From contig NZ_CP011036.1 in NCBI RefSeq assembly GCF_002221505.1, forward strand, positions 1,240,001-1,304,000: a stretch of DNA of 64,000 nt, in the 5' to 3' direction. How positions within the stretch are numbered: the stretch's first letter is position 1; the number at the start of each line of letters is the position of its first letter. Below, in pieces: positions 44,860 through 54,374 of this stretch. Below the pieces are notes generated by a model. That model saw only the letters and a list, made by a program, of their open reading frames with translations, ran no database searches and was not told the DNA's origin. Made by a program: the position numbers and the translations under genes. This DNA is from Pseudoalteromonas nigrifaciens (GTDB lineage: Bacteria > Pseudomonadota > Gammaproteobacteria > Enterobacterales > Alteromonadaceae).

Positions 44860-45855
44860 TTAAAATCGCTCCTGATGAGCATTTTTTATGGCAATAATAT
44901 CGTCAATTTTGCCAATAAATAGCTCAACCAATTGCGGGTCGAAGTGTTTACCGGCTTGTTGTTGCATATGTTCTAGAGTTTGCTCTATGCTCCAAGGCTC
45001 TTTATAGGGGCGTTTTGAGGTAAGTGCATCAAATACATCGGCAATGGCAACAATACGCCCTTCCAGCGATATGGCTTCTCCTTTTAGGCCATTGGGGTAG
45101 CCAGTACCATCCCACTTTTCATGATGTTCAATTGCCAGCACATGCGCCAGTTGTAATAGTGGCGATGATGAATTTGCTAAAATTTGTGCACCAATTAAAG
45201 CGTGCTCTTTCATGTGGGTAAACTCATCGGCAGTTAACTTTCCGGGTTTTAGCAAAATGGCATCCGGAATACCTATTTTACCCACATCGTGCATAGGGGC
45301 TGCTTGGCGTAATAATTCGGCGTGTTGCTCATCCATACCCAGCGCCAATGCAAGTACTTTGCTGTATTGACTCATACGTATAATATGCTCACCGGTATCG
45401 GTGTCTTTATATTCTGCAGCACGACCTAAACGCTGTACTAAATCGACATGAGCTTGTTTTAGCTGCTCAGCTTGCACTAACGACAGGTGAGTTTTAACAC
45501 GTGCCCGTACAATAGCAGGGCTAATGGGTTTGGTTATATAGTCTACAGCGCCTAGTTCAAAACCTTTAAATTCATCACTTTCATCACTTAGCGCAGTAAC
45601 AAAAATAATAGGGATATGCGATGTTGCAGGGTTAGCTTTAACAATTTGGCATACTTCAAAGCCATTCATATCAGGCATCATAATATCGAGTAAAATTAGC
45701 TTTGGTAGTTCTTTTTCAAGTAATGCTATAGCGGCAGCGCCCGATTTAGCAAACGACATTCTATATTGATTACCAAGCACCTCGCGCATTACTTTTAAGT
45801 TTGCAGGCTCGTCGTCAACAATTAATATGCGCGGCTTATCTAGAATAAAATCCAT
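44860..45855 (-). CDS. Response regulator with HD-GYP output (c-di-GMP phosphodiesterase)
   Basis: A 331-residue two-domain protein. A receiver (ILIVDDEPANLKV; phospho-Asp in LILLDIMMPDMNG near 57; Lys in YITKPI) is followed by an HD-GYP domain with HDVGKIGIPDAILLKPGKL near 190, HHEKWDGTGYPNGL near 245 and DVFDALTSKRPYK. All catalytic metal residues appear present, so it likely hydrolyses c-di-GMP when phosphorylated. Its ATG overlaps the stop of the hybrid kinase gene (TAATG), which is the probable partner. Confidence 0.92.
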   Translation of the reverse strand: MDFILDKPRILIVDDEPANLKVMREVLGNQYRMSFAKSGAAAIALLEKELPKLILLDIMMPDMNGFEVCQIVKANPATSHIPIIFVTALSDESDEFKGFELGAVDYITKPISPAIVRARVKTHLSLVQAEQLKQAHVDLVQRLGRAAEYKDTDTGEHIIRMSQYSKVLALALGMDEQHAELLRQAAPMHDVGKIGIPDAILLKPGKLTADEFTHMKEHALIGAQILANSSSPLLQLAHVLAIEHHEKWDGTGYPNGLKGEAISLEGRIVAIADVFDALTSKRPYKEPWSIEQTLEHMQQQAGKHFDPQLVELFIGKIDDIIAIKNAHQERF

Positions 45856-48800
45856 TAATTAATTCTCCTTAGGGTTAACTTTTTAAGTAAATTTGCTAAT
45901 TTAACTTGCGCGTTATCAAAGTCGAATTCATCAAAGGCACTGGCTATTTCATCTATATCTACTTGTACTGATACTATACATTTACGTTGTAACTGTTCGA
46001 GAAGATCATCATTAAGTTCGGCATTTTGTGCATCAGCATAGAGTTCTTGGCAAATTTCTATTAGCTCAGCTGTTGATAACGGCTCAGCATTGTCGATAAG
46101 TTTGGCGGGCTCTTTACATATAGTGCTTGCTAATAATTGGCCGATAAGCGCCAATTCAGTTTTTATATCTGCCAAAACGCTGGTTAGCACAGCTTCATCG
46201 TCTGCGTTCTCTAAACGCGTTAACAGTGTCATTAAGGTTAATAACCCTAAATTACCAGCCACGCCTTTTAACGTGTGAATAAGCGTATAAACACTTTTAA
46301 TATCGCTTAGTTGCAGCTTAAATAAGCTTATAAATTGCTTTTCGTTGGTATTAACAAATTTAGTAATTTCGGTAAGCTGTTTACATTTAGAGCCCCACAA
46401 AGCTAACCCTTTTTCAAAATCTATGTGCTTGGCATCGGGGTCGGTTTGCGCAATTAATGTTTCTTTTGCTAAGCCAAGTCCAAGCACCAGTGCTATCTCT
46501 TGATTCAGTTGGTTGATATCAACCGGCTTATTAGCAAACCCATTCATGCCTGCATTTTTAGCGGTTAGTTTATCTTGCTGTAACACGCTGGCTGTTAAGG
46601 CAATAATAGGCGTAAATTTTATTTGTTTTAGTTGCTCCAATGCACGAATTTTAATGGTGGCCTCAATACCGTCACATTCAGGCATGTGAATGTCCATTAA
46701 AATGACATCAAAGTCTTGCTGATTAAACGCCTCAATGGCTTCTAAACCATTACTTGCAGTGGTTACTGTGTGTTGATCTCGCGAAAGTAATATAGAAAGT
46801 AGCTCTGTATTTTGTTCTATATCATCAACCACTAATATTCTAAGCGGAGGTAGTTCGGTATGTAGGCCTTCAAAATAATCTATTTTATTTTCATCACCAA
46901 CAGTAAAAGGTAATGAGAAGTAAAAGCAGCTGCCTTTATCAACTTCACTCACTAAATCAATTGAGCCATGCATAAGCTCTACTAATTGTTTACTTATTGT
47001 TGTGCCTAAACCTGTGCCACCAAATCGACGTGTGGTCGTGCCATCGGCTTGCACAAAAGGCTGAAAAACCGCTTTAATACGATCTTTAGCAATACCAATG
47101 CCTGTATCTTGTACTTCAAAAAATAGGTGATTATTTTGTGTGGTACTTACGGTAACAGTAACAGCGCCTTGCTCAGTAAATTTAATAGCGTTACCAATAA
47201 GGTTTGTAAGTATTTGCCTAAGGCGGTCGGGATCACCGTAGTATGCGGTGCTAACTGATTTATTAATATTAAGCGTTAAATTAAGGTTTTTCTTTTTAGC
47301 TTCTAACCAAAAAGTTGAAATAATACTGTCGATAACGGGCTTTAAATTAAAATGCACAGGCTCAATGGTTAGCTTTCCTCGTTCTAACTTTGCAGAGTCG
47401 AGAATTTCATTAAGTAGGCGTAGCAAAGAGCGTGCTGCATTGTTAACCGTAACAAGGTGCTTTTGCTGCTCTTTACTTAGCGGTGTATCCATAAGCAGAT
47501 CGCTAAAGCCAATAATTGCATTCATAGGGGTGCGTATTTCATGGCTCATATTTGCCATAAAAGATTGCTTAGCATTTGCAGCTTCTTCTGCTTGCAGTTT
47601 AGCGTGCTCTAATTTTGCTTCATACTCTTTGCGCTCAGTAATATCAACAAGTACACCATCAATCCACTGCGCAACATCGGTATTATTAAAGTCAAAACTA
47701 CCTTTCTCTAATACCCATACAGTTGCGCCGTTGCGATGGCGAATTCTATATTCAACAGAGTATTGACGCTTTTCGGTAACGGCATTAGTGAGCGTGGTAA
47801 TAATCATTTGTTGATCAGACTTTAAAATCAGGTCTGTAAACTCAATGTGTTGCTCAATAAATTCATCTGGTGTATAGCCAGTTAAATCCAATATACTTGG
47901 GCTAACAAATAGCATGGTGTAGTTAGTATCGAATTTACATCTAAAGGCAACGCCTGGCATATTTTGCATTAATGAGCGATATTTTTGCTCATTTTCAACG
48001 ACCGTTTTTTGTAGCGCTCGTTGCTGCGTTAAGTCAGTAATAAAGCCAACATACAAAGGAGGTTGCCCAGTTTGCGTCACTTGTCCAATACCAAGGCGCA
48101 CAGGGATCAAATGGTTATCTTTATGTTTAGCAAAAGTATCGCGGTTTATGCCTATAATAGCGCTTAGATCAAGAGTCATATCACCAGATGATGACGCATT
48201 ATTTAGAGCGTTATTATCATTTAAAAGAATCTGTACACTTTTACCTTGTAACTCATGTTCGTGCCAACCTAAAATCTTACTTGCTGCTTCATTAAAGCTT
48301 AAAATAATACCTTGATGATCAATAGTCACAATGCCATCTATTGCTGTTTCTAATATGGCGTTTAACCGCGACTCGTCGGCTGACTTTTCTTCAAGCAGCA
48401 GTTTATAGCGTACCATGCCATTAATTACAGCAACCACGCTGGTTATTGCAACAGTTGCAGTGGCAACCGCAATTGCAACAAATGTAAGCCCAGCAGACGC
48501 ATTTTCGTCTGCGTAAATTAGTGGGGAAGTTGCTACAAAACGGGTTGCTGCCATACCCATATAATGCATACCAGTAACAGCAAAGCCTAATATAACGGCG
48601 CTGGTTGAACGAATTTGTAACTGTGATAACCGAGGGAAAACTCTTTCAAGGTTAAAGTGGCTATATAAAGCTATAAACGATAGGGCAACGGCCACTAAAA
48701 TAGACAACCCAAACATAACTGGGTCATACCGTAGCATAGGCGCAAGCTCCATCGCTGCCATACCACTGTAATGCATAGTGCCAATACCCGAGCCGAATAA

Positions 48801-49181
48801 TACTGAGCAAACAGCTAATACTTTAAAGTTACCATTACTTTTTACCAGTATAGATACAGCATATTGGCATGCCAAAAATGCCGGTATAAAAGAGAGTAAG
48901 GTAATAGTTGGGTTATATTTAATGTTAGTACACAAGGAAAAAGCTAACATACCAATAAAATGCATGCTCCAAATGCCCGCAGAAAAAACAGCTGCAGCGG
49001 TTACAGTAGCTAAACGTTGATAGCTTGGGAAAGTAGTTTTTTTAGCTAAATCAATGAGTTTTGTAGTAAAAAAAGCGGCAAATATGACTATTAAAACTGA
49101 AAGAGAAACCAAAAGGGGATCGTAAACCCCGTTTATAATTAAACTAGGATCTTGGTCAGTAATAAAGAAAGCTGATAACAT
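45855..49181 (-). CDS. MHYT-domain hybrid sensor histidine kinase with PAS, receiver and Hpt
   Basis: An 1108-residue inner-membrane sensor. Three MHYT motifs (SMHFIGM, TMHYSGM, GMHYMGM) within seven helices (residues 1-250) are thought to sense a gas such as O2, CO or NO through a bound metal. Two PAS domains (about 265-520) follow, then HisKA with FMANMSHEIRTPMNAIIG near 555, an HATPase with TGIGIAKDR and GGTGLGTTISKQL, a receiver with VILMDIHMPECDG near 840, and an Hpt domain with IHTLKGVAGNLG near 975. It is the first gene of an operon with the HD-GYP regulator. Confidence 0.92.
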   Translation of the reverse strand: MLSAFFITDQDPSLIINGVYDPLLVSLSVLIVIFAAFFTTKLIDLAKKTTFPSYQRLATVTAAAVFSAGIWSMHFIGMLAFSLCTNIKYNPTITLLSFIPAFLACQYAVSILVKSNGNFKVLAVCSVLFGSGIGTMHYSGMAAMELAPMLRYDPVMFGLSILVAVALSFIALYSHFNLERVFPRLSQLQIRSTSAVILGFAVTGMHYMGMAATRFVATSPLIYADENASAGLTFVAIAVATATVAITSVVAVINGMVRYKLLLEEKSADESRLNAILETAIDGIVTIDHQGIILSFNEAASKILGWHEHELQGKSVQILLNDNNALNNASSSGDMTLDLSAIIGINRDTFAKHKDNHLIPVRLGIGQVTQTGQPPLYVGFITDLTQQRALQKTVVENEQKYRSLMQNMPGVAFRCKFDTNYTMLFVSPSILDLTGYTPDEFIEQHIEFTDLILKSDQQMIITTLTNAVTEKRQYSVEYRIRHRNGATVWVLEKGSFDFNNTDVAQWIDGVLVDITERKEYEAKLEHAKLQAEEAANAKQSFMANMSHEIRTPMNAIIGFSDLLMDTPLSKEQQKHLVTVNNAARSLLRLLNEILDSAKLERGKLTIEPVHFNLKPVIDSIISTFWLEAKKKNLNLTLNINKSVSTAYYGDPDRLRQILTNLIGNAIKFTEQGAVTVTVSTTQNNHLFFEVQDTGIGIAKDRIKAVFQPFVQADGTTTRRFGGTGLGTTISKQLVELMHGSIDLVSEVDKGSCFYFSLPFTVGDENKIDYFEGLHTELPPLRILVVDDIEQNTELLSILLSRDQHTVTTASNGLEAIEAFNQQDFDVILMDIHMPECDGIEATIKIRALEQLKQIKFTPIIALTASVLQQDKLTAKNAGMNGFANKPVDINQLNQEIALVLGLGLAKETLIAQTDPDAKHIDFEKGLALWGSKCKQLTEITKFVNTNEKQFISLFKLQLSDIKSVYTLIHTLKGVAGNLGLLTLMTLLTRLENADDEAVLTSVLADIKTELALIGQLLASTICKEPAKLIDNAEPLSTAELIEICQELYADAQNAELNDDLLEQLQRKCIVSVQVDIDEIASAFDEFDFDNAQVKLANLLKKLTLRRIN

Positions 49182-49343
49182 GGCGGCTCTAAATAGGCAT
49201 TTTAATCGTGTAGTTTAATAGAATTAATTAATTAATAAACCGTTAATTTTATGATTGCTTATTAAGCTATAAATAAACAACACGGCATTAACTAACCATT
49301 AGACGAAAAGTAGCCCCTAGCTAGTATAGTGTGAGAGATTAAT

Positions 49344-50030
49344 TTGTTTGCCTACCAACTAAAAAAAAGTACCCGACGAAAGACCGTTGCTATTAAAGTG
49401 CATAATCAAAATGTGACGGTATATGCCCCCCATCACGTACAAAAAAAAGTGCTCGATAACTGGTTATTAGAAAAAAAATCATGGGTTGAGGCGCAGCTGC
49501 AAAAACAGCTTACTTTGGTTGATACAAAACAGTATCCACTTAAGGACAAAAAGATCTGGGTTTTTTCAGAAGCAATTAATTTAACGTTTCAGCAAGGCAA
49601 TACCTCTACAGTGGAGCGCCAACAAGATGGCCTGCTTATTACCGTTTCTGCTCGTGTTAAGCATCAGCAGCAAAAGTACCAATTACTTTTAGAGGCGTAT
49701 TTAAAAGAGCAGTTAACCGCATACATTGAAATGCGACTTAATGACTTTTGCACGCTGATGCAAGAAGCGCTGCCTAACGATTTAAATATTGCAGTTTATA
49801 AACGCAAATGGGGAAGTTGTAATAGTAAAAGGGCGTTAACATTTAACTTATTATTGATTGGTGCACCACATAGCATTATTGATTATGTAATAGTGCATGA
49901 GCTGGCGCATTTACGACATTTAAATCATAGCAAAGCATTTTGGCAGCGCGTAGCACAATTTTGTCCCGACTATAAAGCAAGTACGTTATGGCTAAAACAA
50001 TATGGTATGAGTTTACAATGGGTATTTTAA
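49344..50030 (+). CDS. YgjP-like (DUF45) M48-type metallopeptidase
   Basis: A 228-residue protein with the zinc motif VIVHELAHLRHLNHSKAFWQ near residue 185 (HExxH, with a third His) and the preceding YKRKWGSCNSKRALTFNLLL typical of the DUF45 family. It is cytoplasmic by sequence; substrate unknown. TTG start, with GAGAGA upstream. Followed by two tRNA-Tyr genes on the other strand. Confidence 0.9.
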   Translation: MFAYQLKKSTRRKTVAIKVHNQNVTVYAPHHVQKKVLDNWLLEKKSWVEAQLQKQLTLVDTKQYPLKDKKIWVFSEAINLTFQQGNTSTVERQQDGLLITVSARVKHQQQKYQLLLEAYLKEQLTAYIEMRLNDFCTLMQEALPNDLNIAVYKRKWGSCNSKRALTFNLLLIGAPHSIIDYVIVHELAHLRHLNHSKAFWQRVAQFCPDYKASTLWLKQYGMSLQWVF

Positions 50031-50095
50031 TGTTTTACTAAGAAAAAACACGGAGATTACTAACAAGGAATGTAGTAACTATATAAGTAGAAAAG

Positions 50096-50181
50096 TGGTG
50101 GAGGGAGCTGGATTCGAACCAGCGAAGGCTGAGCCGTCAGATTTACAGTCTGATCCCTTTGGCCGCTCGGGAACCCCTCCA
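50096..50181 (-). tRNA. tRNA-Tyr (GUA), copy 2
   Basis: An 86-base class II tRNA on the minus strand: acceptor TGGAGGG/CTCCCTCCA, anticodon loop CTGTAAA (anticodon GTA), long variable arm, CCA encoded. Identical to the copy at 50230. Confidence 0.96.
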
Positions 50182-50229
50182 CACTAATTTTGTTACATTT
50201 GGCCCCACTTAACTTAGCGGTAAGAAAAG

Positions 50230-50315
50230 TGGTGGAGGGAGCTGGATTCGAACCAGCGAAGGCTGAGCCGTCAGATTTACAGTCTGATCCCTTTGGCCGC
50301 TCGGGAACCCCTCCA
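50230..50315 (-). tRNA. tRNA-Tyr (GUA), copy 1
   Basis: Identical 86-base tRNA-Tyr, 48 bases upstream (minus strand) of copy 2, so the two are probably co-transcribed from the promoter at 50330-50357. Confidence 0.96.
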
Positions 50316-50329
50316 ATGCAACGGCGCTG

Positions 50330-50357
50330 ATAATAGCAAACATCGTATTTAAGTAAA
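50330..50357 (-). promoter_or_regulatory. Promoter of the tRNA-Tyr pair
   Basis: Minus strand: -35-like TTTACT (50352-50357), 16-base spacer, -10 TATTAT (50330-50335), then a GC-rich discriminator CAGCGCCG. Confidence 0.55.
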
Positions 50358-50426
50358 GAAAAAAGCTAAAGAAAAATGAAATAAAGCCGATAAATAGGTA
50401 TTACTTACTTCAATCGGCTAAAGTCT

Positions 50427-50954
50427 ATGCAAATCGGTGATTTGTTAATCACAGAGAGTCAGCTCAACACTCGACTTAATAAAAGTGTGCATGAAAAGCG
50501 CCGAGGAGAGTTTGCGCTTTTACTCGCTATGCTATCTCATGATGCACTCGATTTTAGCCAATTCCATTTACCAAAAACAGAAATTGAAGATTCAACTGTT
50601 GGCGAAGATACCCTTCGCAAACAAATAGGAGCAGGTCCAAAGCAACTTTTAGCGCCAGATAAGTTTGATATCTTGATAGGGCAGTTTAACGCCTCACTAT
50701 TAATGCAAGCAGGGGAACGCGCTGGAATGAGCGATATTAAATTAAATCACTGTTTAAACCCTGAACCATTGTTTATAAGAGATGATGTAAGCCATATTCC
50801 GCTTCAGGTGCGTGATAATTGTGAATTAGCAGTGCGCAGGCGTATAAATAACACACAAACGCAACTATCTAACCCGCAACTCGATGCTGCTGCCTTTTAC
50901 GAAAGCCTAAATAATGATGCGCTTCACCACCCATTGCATTTAGTAAGCGCTTAA
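50427..50954 (+). CDS. Conserved hypothetical protein, possibly VC2046/SO_2500 family
   Basis: A 175-residue soluble protein with no signal peptide. The start, LLITESQLNTRLNKSVHEKRRGEFALLLAMLSHDALDF, looks like a gammaproteobacterial family of unknown function known from Vibrio and Shewanella (VC2046/SO_2500); this match is from memory. No catalytic motif was seen. It is monocistronic and lies after the tRNA-Tyr pair on the opposite strand. Confidence 0.7.
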   Translation: MQIGDLLITESQLNTRLNKSVHEKRRGEFALLLAMLSHDALDFSQFHLPKTEIEDSTVGEDTLRKQIGAGPKQLLAPDKFDILIGQFNASLLMQAGERAGMSDIKLNHCLNPEPLFIRDDVSHIPLQVRDNCELAVRRRINNTQTQLSNPQLDAAAFYESLNNDALHHPLHLVSA

Positions 50955-51242
50955 TTATAAAGCGTACGCTGTAACTGCTTTGATATTGCAATAACCAATC
51001 ATATTAATAGAACTTGGCAAACGATTGCGCCATCACTCTAACTATTAAGTTACTTGTCTGTAATATAAAGCCGCTAACTCTCTACACTTAAGCGCATTTT
51101 AGCGATACTTTATTTTATTAATGGATTAATAATTGATTTAATATAAAAAAAGCATCCAAAAATTAAATGCAATTGCTATAATAGGCTCAAATGGTATGAC
51201 ATTAAATGCCGTTATCATTAAACCAAGGTAATTAGGAACGTA

Positions 51243-51545
51243 ATGAAGAAAATATTCACGCTAAATCACGAGAAAATCAAATATCCTCGTATGGTTGACG
51301 CCGCAAAGCATGAAGTGAAAAAATATTTGAAAAGAGAGCGTAACAAAACTCTACCACTCGATGCTGATTACTGGGCGTTTGATTGTAAGTTTGGTAATAC
51401 CGCTGAAGATGCACAAGTAGTGCACGTTGCAGAGCTTAGTAATCATATAAGCGAAATAGAAAAGCAAAGCTTAACTTCTTTTTATGTAGAAATATTAGCG
51501 CGCCCAGCTCAACGTCAACAACCAGATTTGGATGACGACGAATAA
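51243..51545 (+). CDS. DUF6172 family protein
   Basis: A 100-residue protein with MKKIFTLNHEKIKYPRMVDA, then HEVKKYLKRERNKTLPLDADYWAFDCKFG, the pattern of DUF6172. Short, basic in the middle and acidic at the end (PDLDDDE). Function unknown. It has its own promoter region and a strong terminator, so it is a single-gene unit. Confidence 0.8.
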   Translation: MKKIFTLNHEKIKYPRMVDAAKHEVKKYLKRERNKTLPLDADYWAFDCKFGNTAEDAQVVHVAELSNHISEIEKQSLTSFYVEILARPAQRQQPDLDDDE

Positions 51546-51576
51546 GACGCTTATAAAGTAATTTGCGTAATTTTTA

Positions 51577-51602
51577 AAATGGGCCTAGTGGCCCATTTTT
51601 TG
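51577..51602 (+). terminator. Terminator after the DUF6172 gene
   Basis: AAAATGGGCC, loop TAGT, GGCCCATTTT, then T residues. Confidence 0.9.
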
Positions 51603-51851
51603 TTTGTACGTTTATACAAACGCGATTTAAACCTTGAGCATTCAAGTACAAGCAGCTTATAAGCAGTGCTTACTTTCAGTATTACCCTGAAAATTATGGC
51701 CGTGATTTTCTAAAACAATTAACAACAACTCTGTATCGCCATTTTTATATTTGGTTGTAAGTTTGATTAAAAACCCAACTTTAATACATTTGCATAACAT
51801 AAGACTGTATTATACTGTGTTAGTTGATAATTATAGAAAACAGTAGTATTT

Positions 51852-52772
51852 ATGCCATTAAATTATGCCGATAGCGATTTAAAACTTAGCCTTAAAACCT
51901 CAAAAGTTCTCATTGTTGATGATCAGTTACTTAGCATAATTGTACTGAAAAAAATATTATCAAAGCACTTTATTGTTAACACCGCCAACAGCGGTGAAGA
52001 AGCAGTTGAAATATGTAAATCTAATACTCCCGATATCGTACTGCTGGATATTTCAATGGATGGCATATGCGGTATAGAAACCTGTTTAAAACTTAAAACG
52101 ACGACACAAACCCAAGACATTCCCGTTATATTTGTTACCTCCTTTGAAAAGCAAGAAGAGGACTGCTGGGAAGCGGGTGCGGTAGACTTTATTCAAAAAC
52201 CGATTAACCCAGAAACCTTATACAGAAGAGTAAGAGCGCACTTAACTATTAAGCTGCAACATGACTTATTAAGTCAAAAAGTGTTTCTTGATGACTTAAC
52301 TAAAGTATTTAACCGTCGTTATTTTGATACTCATATTAATAAAATACAATTGAGTGCATTAAGAGAGAATACACAATATGCTTTATTACTTATGGATATT
52401 GATTACTTTAAGCAATACAACGATATTTATGGACACGTAGAAGGCGACGTTGTTTTACACTTAGTTGCTCAAACAATTGCCAACAGCCTGCAAAGGCCAA
52501 GCGATTTTGTTGCCCGCTATGGCGGCGAAGAATTTGTGGTTGTGCTACCCCATACCAACGAGGAAGGCGCTCGCTGTGTTGCTGAAAAAATTAAAAATAA
52601 CATATATGGCTTAGGTGTTTTACATAAGTACTCAGAGTTTGAATTTGTCACTATAAGTATAGGTGGAGCTACGTTATTGCAATCAGACGAAGGCAACATG
52701 GATATTTTGCAACGCGCAGATAAAAAAATGTACGCCGCTAAAGCACAAGGGCGAAATACAGTGTGCTTTTAA
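51852..52772 (+). CDS. Receiver-GGDEF diguanylate cyclase
   Basis: A 306-residue response regulator that makes c-di-GMP. A receiver (VLIVDDQLLS; phospho-Asp in IVLLDISMDG near 63; Lys in FIQKPI) is followed by a GGDEF domain with YALLLMDIDYFKQYND, active-site GGEEF near 224 and the inhibitory I-site RPSD exactly five residues before it. It should therefore be active and feedback-inhibited. No adjacent kinase gene; the partner is unknown. Confidence 0.94.
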   Translation: MPLNYADSDLKLSLKTSKVLIVDDQLLSIIVLKKILSKHFIVNTANSGEEAVEICKSNTPDIVLLDISMDGICGIETCLKLKTTTQTQDIPVIFVTSFEKQEEDCWEAGAVDFIQKPINPETLYRRVRAHLTIKLQHDLLSQKVFLDDLTKVFNRRYFDTHINKIQLSALRENTQYALLLMDIDYFKQYNDIYGHVEGDVVLHLVAQTIANSLQRPSDFVARYGGEEFVVVLPHTNEEGARCVAEKIKNNIYGLGVLHKYSEFEFVTISIGGATLLQSDEGNMDILQRADKKMYAAKAQGRNTVCF

Positions 52773-52983
52773 AGCGCAGCGAACCCAATACCAAAATATA
52801 CGGTAGAGCAGTTATTAACACAGGCCTATAGGTATGTAAATTGCCAATAGTTGCTCGAAAGTAAAATTTTATTTTAGCCATACACATCGCCTGTAACAGC
52901 CAACCCTAGGCATGGCTATTGGATGTATTTAAGGTTCAGTTGCCTGTAATTACCTACTTTACTCACCGCACAGCTGCAGTTTG

Positions 52984-53463
52984 TTATACGCTATGACACT
53001 TTTTATATTTTTTGCCACTTTGGCAAGGGCAGTTGTCATTTCTGCTTATTTTAATATCGGCTACCGGAAATAGTGTGCCTTCAAGGTAGCGCCACTGCCC
53101 ATCTTGTTTAATAAACAACGACTTTTCGTGCAACTCGCAATATAGGTTTTGGTAAAAGTAATTTACTTTAAATGTTACAAAGCCTTCGCTTGCATCGTGC
53201 TCAGTGTCGATGACGGTTAGCTTTATAAAGCGGCAGCTATCAGCAAAGTCTTTAATCTCTTTTACAGGGTTTTCTGCCTGTTTTTCACTTGCATAAGTTT
53301 GATAAACATAAGTTGCATTTTTAAGTACATATGCACTGTAGCGAGCACGCATAAGTTGCTCAGGTGTTTCAGCTATTTTTGATGCTAAATGAAGTGGTTC
53401 ACAGCAGTCAGCATAATTTTGCTGGCTGCCACAAAAGCAAGGAGAAGTCGTTAATGAGGTCAT
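52984..53463 (-). CDS. YchJ family protein with SEC-C zinc motif
   Basis: A 159-residue protein with an N-terminal CFCGSQQNYADCC motif, a central NTF2-like domain (RARYSAYVLKNATYVYQTY near residue 40) and a C-terminal SEC-C motif NDNCPCQSGKKYKKCH that binds zinc. This is the YchJ/UPF0225 layout. Its role is not established. It is transcribed toward the diguanylate cyclase gene. Confidence 0.9.
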   Translation of the reverse strand: MTSLTTSPCFCGSQQNYADCCEPLHLASKIAETPEQLMRARYSAYVLKNATYVYQTYASEKQAENPVKEIKDFADSCRFIKLTVIDTEHDASEGFVTFKVNYFYQNLYCELHEKSLFIKQDGQWRYLEGTLFPVADIKISRNDNCPCQSGKKYKKCHSV

Positions 53464-53503
53464 AATATTAATATAAAGTGTTTAAAACACGAGTTTAACA
53501 AGC

Positions 53504-53953
53504 TTATTGAGTTAGTGGTATCTCAAGGTTGTGAGTATTTTTAGTAAAACAGTAAAGCTTAGTATTTGTAGTGCTTAAATTTAATGATAGCTGTGTCAGC
53601 TGTTGATCATTAATAATATCAGTCCAGGTAATAACCGCAGCAAAGTTTCCGTTGTGCAGCGCCGAGCTAAGTACATACTCTAAGTTTACTAAATGTTTTT
53701 GCCTGATCACCAGTAATTTGCTGGTGTCAATGGAGCATGAATCAAGCAAGGCTTTACTCGGTACATGGTCAGGGGCAATCAGCAGTGTCCATGCATTTAA
53801 GCTGTTGTATTGGTGTAATACTTTAAGCAATTCAAAGGTTGCTGAAATTTCATCTTCAATTTGAATTAAATTTACACAATCACTTTTATCGTCTTGCTGA
53901 TAACTTTTAACGGTTCTTACGGTAATAGGCTGTAACATAAATTTCTCACTCAC
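53504..53953 (-). CDS. sulA: SulA-like cell division inhibitor (SOS-regulated)
   Basis: A 149-residue protein. The middle resembles SulA: NAWTLLIAPDHVPSKALLDS, then LVNLEYVLSSALHNGNFAAVITWTD. SulA blocks FtsZ polymerisation during the SOS response. A LexA-like box lies at 53966-53981, 13 bases before the start, which supports the call. Overall similarity to E. coli SulA is low, so the assignment rests on size, the motif and the operator together. Confidence 0.65.
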   Translation of the reverse strand: MSEKFMLQPITVRTVKSYQQDDKSDCVNLIQIEDEISATFELLKVLHQYNSLNAWTLLIAPDHVPSKALLDSCSIDTSKLLVIRQKHLVNLEYVLSSALHNGNFAAVITWTDIINDQQLTQLSLNLSTTNTKLYCFTKNTHNLEIPLTQ

Positions 53954-53965
53954 TGGGTTTTTATA

Positions 53966-53981
53966 CAGTACCCATATACAG
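53966..53981 (-). promoter_or_regulatory. Candidate LexA (SOS) box
   Basis: On the minus strand CTGTATATGGGTACTG: the CTGT-N8-ACAG consensus with one core mismatch (ACTG for ACAG). Further CTGTATA half-sites lie on both sides (TATACAG recurs near 53961-53994). Confidence 0.55.
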
Positions 53982-54374
53982 TAGTTTATACAGTGTTATG
54001 GTGCAAGTGTTTTTTTGCTAATTATTTGTACAGTCATTCAGTTTTAAATTTTTACACGGATAAAAAAACAAAAATAACTATTAAAAACAGAGCGTTAATA
54101 TTTTAGGTATATATTTATATTTTTTATTAAAGTTATGCGGCGAATAGCACCTATACAGTACTTTATGCTCTATTATTTACGTTAAAGTAAAGCTGATTGC
54201 TCAGCATATAAGCACGGTAATTATTATTTTTAAAACCTGAAGTACATACGTATTACCGTGTCATATTTATTATTTCAGCTACTTCAATAACTTAATGCAT
54301 AACAAGGTAAAATGTCCGGTATTTCGCTATTTTTATGCTAAAATCTCGCCACTTTTTACTACCTTAAGTTTGTT
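53982..54374. promoter_or_regulatory. Intergenic region sulA-like / purine permease
   Basis: About 390 very AT-rich bases. Besides the SOS half-sites, another TATACAGTA appears near 54152. The promoter of the permease must lie near its right end. I see no convincing purine riboswitch. Confidence 0.45.

Noticed and set aside
47248..47766. 172-codon plus-strand frame inside the hybrid kinase gene
   Set aside because: Antisense shadow of conserved kinase and PAS sequence, with no coding evidence of its own.
54001..54374. Purine riboswitch before the NCS2 permease
   Set aside because: No conserved purine aptamer core or terminator switch could be traced; the class is rare in this group.
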